A stretch of 64,000 nucleotides of DNA from contig NZ_JARZAE010000004.1 of the NCBI RefSeq assembly GCF_029892095.1, positions 310,001-374,000 on the forward strand, in the 5' to 3' direction. The notes beneath the pieces were generated by a model. It saw only the letters and a program-made list of their open reading frames with translations, had not been told where the DNA came from and searched no databases. Made by a program: the position numbers and the translations under genes. Numbering within the stretch: position 1 is the stretch's first letter; each line of letters begins with the position of its first letter. The stretch comes from Kitasatospora sp. MAP12-44 (GTDB taxonomy: Bacteria > Actinomycetota > Actinomycetes > Streptomycetales > Streptomycetaceae). This document shows, piece after piece, positions 36,203-42,922 of this stretch.

Positions 36203-36439
36203 TCAGAGACCGAGGCCCCTGCTGTTCACCGAGGCCAGGCCGGTGACACCCGAGAGCAGGCCAGTGACCTGCGAAACGGGCACGATGGACTCGACCGTCC
36301 CGAGAACGTCACCGACACCGACGCCGGCGCCGTAGCCCAGCACGGAGACGCCGACGCCGGCGAGGCCGCCGGAAACGTTGTCCAGGTCACTGTCGGCGAT
36401 CTCGCGGGTCTCGATCTGGGAGGCGAAGTCGTTACGCAT
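36203..36439 (-). CDS. Double-glycine-leader peptide precursor (putative NHLM-exported bacteriocin)
   Basis: 78 residues. Residues 1-25 are an acidic leader (TREIADSDLDNVSGG) ending in Gly-Gly, the C39 recognition pattern, with Leu/Val at -7/-4 style positions. The predicted core is residues 26-78: no cysteine, about a quarter glycine, and Gly at 35, 39, 43 and 47 (LGYGAGVGVGDVLG) as a GxxxG repeat, plus GLLSG at 60-64. The start ATG at 36439 has GAAGGG upstream. It is followed by a hairpin and then the exporter operon. No lanthionine, radical SAM or cyclodehydratase enzyme is adjacent, so the peptide is probably exported unmodified or modified elsewhere. Confidence 0.82.
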   Translation of the reverse strand: MRNDFASQIETREIADSDLDNVSGGLAGVGVSVLGYGAGVGVGDVLGTVESIVPVSQVTGLLSGVTGLASVNSRGLGL

Positions 36440-36941
36440 GAGGCACTTTTCCCTTCATAGCACAGATTATTTCTTCACGGTCGCACGGAATCTCGGAAAA
36501 GCCGAAATCGGTTCGATAGCCACCGCTTTACGCAAAATCCAACCACGGCAGCAGGAGGCCCGTCCACCCAGCCCATCGGAGTTTCGGTGAACGTTGCGGC
36601 AAAGCGATCCACTGGCACCGGATCATGCCCATCAGAGATCGACGAGATCTTCACGCAATATCAGTGACAATTCGCGCGGGTAGGCCAGGGCGGGCCCGAC
36701 GTACGGGCTTATGTCCCGTTTTGCGGGATTCTCGGCGGATACAGCCCGATTCGCCTTTTGATCGCATACCCCCAAGAACTCTCGCCCGTACACCACATGA
36801 CATGCACACGTGTGGGATCAGCGCAGGAGCGGTGTCAGGTATCAACCGTTATGACGACAAGTCCGCAGCCACGATGGTTTGATGGGAGCCGGCTTCAAGC
36901 CGTTGCGGAGCCGCGACGGCGGCTACTTGCGCGGGGGTCCT
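36440..36941. other. Divergent intergenic region upstream of the peptide precursor
   Basis: About 500 bases between the precursor ATG and the regulator start. The half nearest the precursor is clearly richer in A/T than the rest of the window, as expected for a strong promoter, but I cannot place -35/-10 boxes with confidence (a TAATCT lies about 30 bases upstream of the precursor start). An ACACGTGT palindrome occurs at about 36801-36808. No gene is seen. Confidence 0.5.
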
Positions 36942-37642
36942 GTGCTTCAACTCGACATGCAGGGCGGCGCATTGGCCAACACGCGCTTCGCCATCTCACC
37001 GATCGGAACGGCTGCCGGGGTCCTGTGGCTGTTACGTGACGACGCGCCGGCTGCGGGCGGGGGCTCACGGCCATCGGTCCGCGCTGGCCCCGGCTGCGTG
37101 CCCGATTGGAGGCCGACATCGCCCACCGCTCCCGCGTGATGGCCCGGAACGGCCTGGCTGAGGTCCTGAGCGGCCTTCATCCCACCATCACGTGGGACAA
37201 CGGGTGCTTGGACCTGATGATCGGCCTGCAGGGACGGGTGAGCGGCAGCACGAGCCTGGTGCTGTCCCCATCGCCCTTCGGCCACCGGCCGCGGTTCGTC
37301 ATCGACTCCATGCCCGCACCGGTCCACCGTCAGCCCATGCTCACGTATCCAGCGCTCGCCTGGTCCGACAGACCGGCGCTGCCCTCCGACGCCCGGGCCA
37401 ACCACGAGCTCATCGGAGCCACCAGGGCACGGCTGCTGGCCGACCTGCACGACAGCCCACGCACCACCGGCGAACTGGGCGAACGCCACCGGCTGTCGAT
37501 CGGCACCGTCTCCTACCACCTGGGCATCCTGCACCGCGCGGGCCTGCTCACGCGTACCCGAGTCGGCCGGAGCGTCCGGTACGAGCAGACCCCGCACGCC
37601 GCCGTCCTGCTGGACGTAGACAGACGTGGCTCGTCCAACTGA
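36942..37642 (+). pseudogene. ArsR-type winged-helix regulator (DUF5937-like) with one-base frameshift
   Basis: The N-terminal piece (LDMQGGALANTRFAISPIG, then LWLLRDDAPAAGGG) and the rest (LTAIGPRWPRLRARLEADI to the end) are in frames that differ by one base; adding one G to the G run at 37059-37063 restores one protein of about 233 residues. The C-terminus is a winged helix: TRARLLADLHDSPRTTGELG, IGTVSYHLGILHRAGLL, TRTRVGRSVRYEQTP. The start is a GTG at 36942 or an ATG at 36882. It is transcribed away from the precursor gene and could control it. It may be a sequencing error in a homopolymer rather than a dead gene. Confidence 0.75.
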
Positions 37643-37698
37643 CAAGTCGTCAGAGCCCGTCGGCTGGGACGCTCACGCCGGCGGGCGACGCGCTGCTG

Positions 37699-38073
37699 TC
37701 ATGCTCCGCCGGCGGCGTCGCGGGCGCTCAGTTGCTCGGCCCAGTCGGCCGGCACCCGTCCGGCCGGGCCCGGAACCGGCTGCCGCGCAGGGTGGCTGTC
37801 GGGCGGGGCCAGCTCAGGACCGGACTCGTAGAACTCGGACGTGTCGTAGTTCCAGAACCAGCTCTCGCCCGGCTCGAAGCTGCGGATCACCGGGTGGCCG
37901 GTGGCCTTGGCATGTGCCGTGGCGTGCCGGGACAGCGAGTCGTCGCAGCAGCCGACGTGGCCGCAGCGCGTGCAGCGCCGCAGGTGGAACCACCAGCCGC
38001 CGGCCGCGTCGCACTCGACGCAACCGGTCCCGCTCGGCGGCACGGTGGGATCGATCGGGTTCTCGGTGTTCAT
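37699..38073 (-). CDS. UBP-type zinc finger protein
   Basis: 124 residues. The Zn-binding UBP pattern is GCVECDAAGGWWFHLRRCTR, CGHVGCCDDSLSRHA, then HAKATGHPVIRSFEPGESW and YDTSEFY. Eight or so Cys/His ligands are in place. In eukaryotes this domain binds the ubiquitin tail; bacterial copies bind an unknown ligand and are common beside redox or stress kinases in actinobacteria. The ATG at 38073 overlaps the stop of the histidine kinase gene (ATGA), making it the third gene of the 41203-37699 operon. Confidence 0.86.
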   Translation of the reverse strand: MNTENPIDPTVPPSGTGCVECDAAGGWWFHLRRCTRCGHVGCCDDSLSRHATAHAKATGHPVIRSFEPGESWFWNYDTSEFYESGPELAPPDSHPARQPVPGPAGRVPADWAEQLSARDAAGGA

Positions 38074-39530
38074 GGCTGCTCCAGCGGGGTGTCGGGTCTG
38101 ACGGGGTTGATGGGGAGGCGGACCTGGAAACGGGTGTCGCCCGGCACGGATGCGAGCCGCAGGTCGCCGCCATGGCGGTTGACGATGATGCGCCAGGAGA
38201 TGTCCAGGCCGAGTCCCGTGCCTTCGCCGACCGGTTTGGTGGTGAAGAACGGGTCGAAGACGCGGTCGCGCACCTCGGGGGGCACGCCGGGGCCGGTGTC
38301 GCGGAACTCGACCAGCACGTGGTCACCGTCCTGTGCGGTGCGGACGGTGAGGGTCCCACCGGCGCCGGTGCTGCGCATGGCCCACACCGCGTTGTCGATC
38401 AGGTTCGTCCACACCTGGTTCAGCTCGGCGGGGTACCCGGGGATGCGGGGCAAGGCGGGGTCGTAGTCGCGCACGACCGTGATGTCCGGGCCGATCTTCG
38501 CGGCGAGCATCATCAGCGTGCTGTCCAGCAGCTCGTGTACGTCGGCGTTCTGATAGGGGGCCCGGTCCAGCTGCGTGTACTGCCTGGCCGCGCCGACGAG
38601 TGCGGAGATGCGGTGCGTGGCGTCGTCGATCTCGTTCAGCAGCAGTTCGGCCTCAACCGTGCAGCTCAGAAGGCTCAGGGACCGGCCGAGCAGCTCCTCG
38701 GACAGGGAGGCGGCGACCCGGTTGAGCCAGTCGGTGCCCAGGTTCGCCTGGACGAGGACCGGCGCCAGCTGCCAGCCGTCTTCGACGCCGTGCCCCTCCA
38801 GCCAGTCGCCGAGCTCGTCCTCGCGGTCCGCGGCCTGCAGCGGGCTGAGCGGCTGGGCCTGGCCCAGCCGGCTGACGGTCATCTCCACCAGCTCGCTCAG
38901 CCGGGCCAGGTCTTCGGCTCGGTGCGGTTGGGCCGCGAGTTCGCCGAACTCGCGGCGTACCGCGGCGATGCGTTCGCGCAGTGCGGCGGCGGCGCGCACA
39001 GCAGCGGCGGCAGGGTTGTTGAGCTCGTGGGTGAGCCCGGCGGTCGCCGAGCCGAGCGCCAGCAGCCGCTCCCGCTGGCCGATCGCCTCCTGGGTGTTCT
39101 TGAACCCGAAGAACAGGCCCTCCAGCAGGTGGACGGCCATCGGGAACCAGCCGCGCATGATCTGGGCGAAGGCGTCCGCGGGCAGCACGAAGAACCGGGA
39201 CCGCTCGGTCACCCGCATCGAGTTGTTGTACACCTGGGGCACCTGGTCGCCGAGGTACGCCTGGAAGGCCCCGGCATAGACGCCGGGTGCGGACGTGCGG
39301 CCGAAGTCCACCTCCTGGCCGCCGACGCTGCGCGTGAGGATCACGGTTCCGTGGAACAGCACATACAGGTTCGTGGCCGGATCGCCCTCCTGGTACACCG
39401 GACCCGGGTCGAACCACTCCACGTGGCCGTCACGGCACAGCCGCGCCAACTGGTCGGAATCCAGCTTCTCGAACAGGAACAGCGAACGCAGCTCGTCCTC
39501 CTCGCACCGAACCGGGTCGTCGCCGGTCAT
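38070..39530 (-). CDS. Cyclic-nucleotide-binding-domain histidine kinase
   Basis: 486 residues without membrane helices. Residues about 15-130 are a cNMP-binding domain (LFLFEKLDSDQLARL, YQEGDPATNLYVLFHG, FFVLPADAF). The kinase part has the H-box ATAGLTHELNNPAAAA, N-box WTNLIDNAVWAM, and ATPase motifs DTGPGVPPEV and GEGTGLGLDISW. It is a soluble sensor kinase. Both ends overlap neighbours by four bases: the upstream receiver-reductase fusion and the downstream UBP protein. The receiver of the upstream fusion is the natural phosphoacceptor. Confidence 0.88.
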   Translation of the reverse strand: MTGDDPVRCEEDELRSLFLFEKLDSDQLARLCRDGHVEWFDPGPVYQEGDPATNLYVLFHGTVILTRSVGGQEVDFGRTSAPGVYAGAFQAYLGDQVPQVYNNSMRVTERSRFFVLPADAFAQIMRGWFPMAVHLLEGLFFGFKNTQEAIGQRERLLALGSATAGLTHELNNPAAAAVRAAAALRERIAAVRREFGELAAQPHRAEDLARLSELVEMTVSRLGQAQPLSPLQAADREDELGDWLEGHGVEDGWQLAPVLVQANLGTDWLNRVAASLSEELLGRSLSLLSCTVEAELLLNEIDDATHRISALVGAARQYTQLDRAPYQNADVHELLDSTLMMLAAKIGPDITVVRDYDPALPRIPGYPAELNQVWTNLIDNAVWAMRSTGAGGTLTVRTAQDGDHVLVEFRDTGPGVPPEVRDRVFDPFFTTKPVGEGTGLGLDISWRIIVNRHGGDLRLASVPGDTRFQVRLPINPVRPDTPLEQP

Positions 39531-41203
39531 GACTGCTCCAGATAGCGGTGCACGAGCATGACGGCCATCGCACCCTCGCCGACCGCGGAGGCGACCCGCT
39601 TGGCGGACTCGGCGCGGGCGTCCCCCGCCACGAAGACTCCGGGCACGTTGGTCTCCAGGTGGTACGGCGGCCGGTCCAGCGCCCATCCGGCCGGCGGGCG
39701 CCCGTCGGCCGTCAGGTCGGGGCCGGTGGGGAGGAAGCCGTGCGAGTCCCTGGTCACCGTGCCGTCCAGCCAGTCGGTCATGGGGGCCGCGCCGATGAAC
39801 ACGAACATCCACTGTGCGTCGACCTCCTCGCTCTCCCCGGTCACGGTGTCGCGCAGGGTCAGCCCCTCCAGGTGCTCCTTGCCGTGGACGGCCGCCACGA
39901 CCGTGCCGGTGCGGACCGAGATCGTGGGAGCCTTCTCGACGCGCTCCAGCAGGTAGTGCGACATGGAGGCCGCCAGCGACGGGCCGCGCACCAGCAGGGT
40001 GACCGACTTGGCGCCCCGGGCCAGGAACGTCGCGGCCTGGCCCGCGGAGTTCGCGCCGCCGACGATGTACACGTCGTGGTCCTGGCACGCGACGGCCTCG
40101 GTCAGCGCCGAGCCGTAGTACAGACCGCGCCCGGTCATCGCGGCCGCTCCCGGCACGTCCAGTTGCCGGTAGGTCACGCCGGTCGCGAGGATCACGCTGT
40201 GCGCCGAGACGGTGGAACCGTCCGAGAACCGCAGGGTGCGGGCGGCGCCGTTCGCCTCCAGGGCGGTGACCTCGCGCGCGGTCAGCATCTCGGCGCCGAA
40301 CTTCGCCGCCTGCCGGCGTGCCCGATCCGTGAGCTGCGCGCCGGAGACGCCGTCGGGAAAACCGAGGTAGTTCTCGATCCGTGAGCTCTGGCCCGCCTGG
40401 CCTCCGGTCGCCGAGCGCTCGACCAGGACCGTCCGCAGCCCTTCCGAGGCGCCGTACACGGCCGCGCCCAGTCCCGCGGGCCCGCCGCCGACGATGACGA
40501 GGTCGTAGAAGTCGGCCGCCGGTGTCGTCGAGAGACCCACCCGCGTGGCCAGCTCCCGTTCCTCCGGCTCGACGAGCGTCGCACCGTCCGGAGTGACCAC
40601 CAGTGGCAGCCGGAGACCGTCCTGCCCCGCGGCGGAGAGCAGCCTGCGGCCCTCCGGCTCATCGGAGTTGTACCAGCGGTAGGGCACCTGGTTGCGGGCC
40701 AGGAACTCCCGGATCTGCGAGGACTGCGCCGACCAGCGGTGCCCGACGACTTTGATGGTGCCCGCCGTCCGGCCGTCGGTCGCCCGCCAGGACTCCAGCA
40801 GATCGTCCACCACGGGGTAGAGCTTCTCCTCCGGCGGCTCCCACGGCTTGAGCAGGTAGTGGTCGAGGTCGACGACGTTGATGGCGTCGATCGCCGCGTC
40901 GGTGTCGGCGTAGGCGGTCAGCAGCACCCGCCGCGCGCCGGGGAACAGGTCGAGGGCCTGCTCCAGGAACTCGATACCGTCCATCTGCGGCATGCGGTAG
41001 TCGGCCAGGATCATCGCGACCGGGGAGCCCCGCAGCTTCAGCTCGCGCAGGGCGTCGAGCGCCGACGCGCCCGACTCGGCCCGCACGACGCGGTACGCGT
41101 CGCCGTAGCGGCGGCGCAGGTCGCGGGCGACGGCCCGGGACACCGCGGGATCGTCGTCCACGGTCAAGATCACGGTCCGTGCCGCGTCGGTGGTCTCTGC
41201 CAT
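39527..41203 (-). CDS. Response-regulator receiver fused to thioredoxin-reductase-like flavoprotein
   Basis: 558 residues. Residues 1-130 are a receiver domain (acidic VDDDP at 15-19, phosphoacceptor Asp68 in ADYRMPQMDG, Lys in LLKPWEPPEE). A glutaredoxin-like bridge (KVVGHRWSAQSSQIREFLAR) follows and then a two-dinucleotide-binding flavoprotein: FAD motif IVGGGPAGLGAAVYGAS, ATGVTYRQLDVPG and NAD(P) motif VYIVGGANSAGQAATFL. The redox CxxC of thioredoxin reductase is absent: that position reads SALTEAVA. It is the first gene of the operon with the cNMP kinase and UBP protein, suggesting a phosphorylation-controlled redox enzyme. Confidence 0.87.
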   Translation of the reverse strand: MAETTDAARTVILTVDDDPAVSRAVARDLRRRYGDAYRVVRAESGASALDALRELKLRGSPVAMILADYRMPQMDGIEFLEQALDLFPGARRVLLTAYADTDAAIDAINVVDLDHYLLKPWEPPEEKLYPVVDDLLESWRATDGRTAGTIKVVGHRWSAQSSQIREFLARNQVPYRWYNSDEPEGRRLLSAAGQDGLRLPLVVTPDGATLVEPEERELATRVGLSTTPAADFYDLVIVGGGPAGLGAAVYGASEGLRTVLVERSATGGQAGQSSRIENYLGFPDGVSGAQLTDRARRQAAKFGAEMLTAREVTALEANGAARTLRFSDGSTVSAHSVILATGVTYRQLDVPGAAAMTGRGLYYGSALTEAVACQDHDVYIVGGANSAGQAATFLARGAKSVTLLVRGPSLAASMSHYLLERVEKAPTISVRTGTVVAAVHGKEHLEGLTLRDTVTGESEEVDAQWMFVFIGAAPMTDWLDGTVTRDSHGFLPTGPDLTADGRPPAGWALDRPPYHLETNVPGVFVAGDARAESAKRVASAVGEGAMAVMLVHRYLEQS

Positions 41204-41307
41204 GGTTCACCGCCCAGACTGTCGCGGGGCCGGAGAGGCAACAGCCCTTCCAGTGTGCTCGCCGACACGCGGTACGGCCCGACGTCGCCCGCGCCCAGGT
41301 CAGGCGG

Positions 41308-41922
41308 TCACGGATGGCTCGCCACCATCACCGCGCCGAGCGTGGTCATCGTCGCCGCGATGAGCGCGTCGAGGACGCGCCACGAGGCGGGACGGGCGAA
41401 GAAGCGTTCCAGCAGCCGTGCGCCGAAGCCGAGTGCGCCGAACCAGCACAGGCTCGCGACGGCGGCGCCGGCGCCGAAGGCCCAGCGCTGGTCGCCGTAG
41501 GAGCCGGCGATCGAGCCGAGCAGCAGCACGGTGTCCAGGTAGACGTGGGGGTTCAGCCAGGTCAGCGCGAGGCAGGTGAGGACGGCGGCGCGCAGCGAGG
41601 GGGCGGTGTCGGCGGTCGGGTCCAGCCGGGCCGAGCGCAGCGCCCGGCGGGCGGCGAGCAGCCCGTAGCCGACCAGGAACGCGCCACCGATCCAGGCCAG
41701 CGCGGTGATCGCGGCAGGCCAGGCGTGCACCACGCTGCCGATGCCGGCCACACCGAGTGCGATCAGCACCGCGTCGGAGCCCGCGCAGATCGCGACGATC
41801 ACCGGCACGTGCCGGCGGCGGATGCCCTGGCGCAGGACGAAGGCGTTCTGGGCGCCGATGGCCACGATGAGGGAGAGGCCGGTGCCCAGTCCTGCGGCGG
41901 CCGCGATGAGTACGTCGTGCAT
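41308..41922 (-). CDS. lysE: LysE/ArgO family amino-acid exporter
   Basis: 204 residues with six hydrophobic helices. The opening GLSLIVAIGAQNAFVLRQGI, the loop SARLDPTADTAPSLRAAVLT and the signature ALTWLNPHVYLDTVLLLGS are those of LysE/ArgO exporters of basic amino acids. It is divergent from a LysG/ArgP-type regulator 65 bases away, the usual control arrangement, in which the regulator activates the exporter when lysine, arginine or a related amino acid accumulates. The exact substrate is inferred. Confidence 0.9.
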   Translation of the reverse strand: MHDVLIAAAAGLGTGLSLIVAIGAQNAFVLRQGIRRRHVPVIVAICAGSDAVLIALGVAGIGSVVHAWPAAITALAWIGGAFLVGYGLLAARRALRSARLDPTADTAPSLRAAVLTCLALTWLNPHVYLDTVLLLGSIAGSYGDQRWAFGAGAAVASLCWFGALGFGARLLERFFARPASWRVLDALIAATMTTLGAVMVASHP

Positions 41923-41957
41923 AGGGCGAGGCTAGGTCAGCCGCGGTAATCAGCCCA

Positions 41958-41983
41958 GCTAATGTTTCTTACGTATCCTTAGC
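41958..41983. promoter_or_regulatory. Probable LysG/ArgP operator between lysE and lysG
   Basis: In the 65-base divergent region, GCTAA (41958-41962) and TTAGC (41979-41983) form an inverted repeat around an AT-rich centre, an arrangement suited to a LysR-type dimer site (T-N11-A type). The AT content is far above the surroundings. The regulator starts at 41988/41991 and the exporter at 41922. Confidence 0.55.
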
Positions 41984-41990
41984 GATTGTG

Positions 41991-42881
41991 ATGACTGGTC
42001 TTCCCCTGGAGCAGGTACGCACCCTGCTCGCCGCTGCCGACGAGGGGACCTTCGAAGCGGCCGCCCGGGCCCTGCAGCTGACACCGTCGGCCGTCAGCCA
42101 GCGGATCAAAGCACTCGAGGAGCGCACCGGGCGGGTCCTGCTGCTGCGCTCCAAGCCGATCCGGCTGACGGACTCCGGCGAGGTCGTCGTGCGGTTCGCC
42201 CGCCAGGTCGCCCGCCTCGAGCGCGATGCCGGCGCCGAGCTGGGCCTGTCCGACTCCGGCGAGCCGGCCCGGGTGTCGATCGCGGTCAACGCCGACTCGC
42301 TGGCGACCTGGTTCCTGCCCGCGCTCGCGCGCGCCGGGCGCGAGGCGCGGATCTGCCTCGAAGTGCACCGGGAGGACGAGGAGCACACCACCCGGCTGCT
42401 GCGCGAAGGCACCGTGATGGCGGCCGTGACCTCCTCCCCGCAGCCGGTCCAGGGGTGTTCGGTGCGGGCCCTGGGACGGATGCGCTACCGCGCCATGGCG
42501 AGCCCGGAGTTCGTCGACCGCTGGCTCCGCGGCGCTCCGCTGCGACAGCTGCTCGGCGCTGCGCCGGTCGTGGTCTTCGACCGCCGCGACGAGTTGCAGG
42601 ATCGCTTCCTGCAACGTCTCAACCCACGAGCCGCGACCGGGACCCTGCGCCACTTCGTCCCCGCCTCGGAGTCCTATCTGGACGCGGTGGTGTCCGGGCT
42701 CGGCTGGGGCATGCTCCCCGAGATCCATGTCGCCGCCCGGGCGGTCGGCGGACGGCTGCGCGATCTCGCCCCTGACCGGCCGATCGACGTCCCGCTGTAC
42801 TGGCAGCAGTGGAAGCTCGACTCCCCGGCGCTGGCCGAGGTCGCCGACGCCGTGGCAGCGGCGGCCGCCGACGCGCTGTGA
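41991..42881 (+). CDS. lysG: LysR-family regulator of the LysG/ArgP type
   Basis: 296 residues from the ATG at 41991 (a GTG at 41988 is an alternative). The winged-helix HTH is EQVRTLLAAADEGTFEAAAR, LQLTPSAVSQRIKALEERTG. The effector domain SLATWFLPALAR, CLEVHREDEEHTTRLLREG, and GLGWGMLPEIHV is that of ArgP/LysG regulators that sense basic amino acids. It is divergent from the exporter gene, which it most likely activates. Normal length and no defects. Confidence 0.88.
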   Translation: MTGLPLEQVRTLLAAADEGTFEAAARALQLTPSAVSQRIKALEERTGRVLLLRSKPIRLTDSGEVVVRFARQVARLERDAGAELGLSDSGEPARVSIAVNADSLATWFLPALARAGREARICLEVHREDEEHTTRLLREGTVMAAVTSSPQPVQGCSVRALGRMRYRAMASPEFVDRWLRGAPLRQLLGAAPVVVFDRRDELQDRFLQRLNPRAATGTLRHFVPASESYLDAVVSGLGWGMLPEIHVAARAVGGRLRDLAPDRPIDVPLYWQQWKLDSPALAEVADAVAAAAADAL

Positions 42882-42922
42882 GGACTGGGCACACGCGGGA
42901 CATCAGCCCCGGGTGCGCAGCG

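Noticed and set aside
36203..36439. Reading the precursor as a lanthipeptide or type A2 leader peptide
   Set aside because: The core has no Cys, so lanthionine rings cannot form, and no LanM or similar gene is adjacent.
36700..36730. GGGCTTATGTCCC as a second DosR-like box near the peptide promoter
   Set aside because: It lacks the first-arm GGGAC and is only a partial match.
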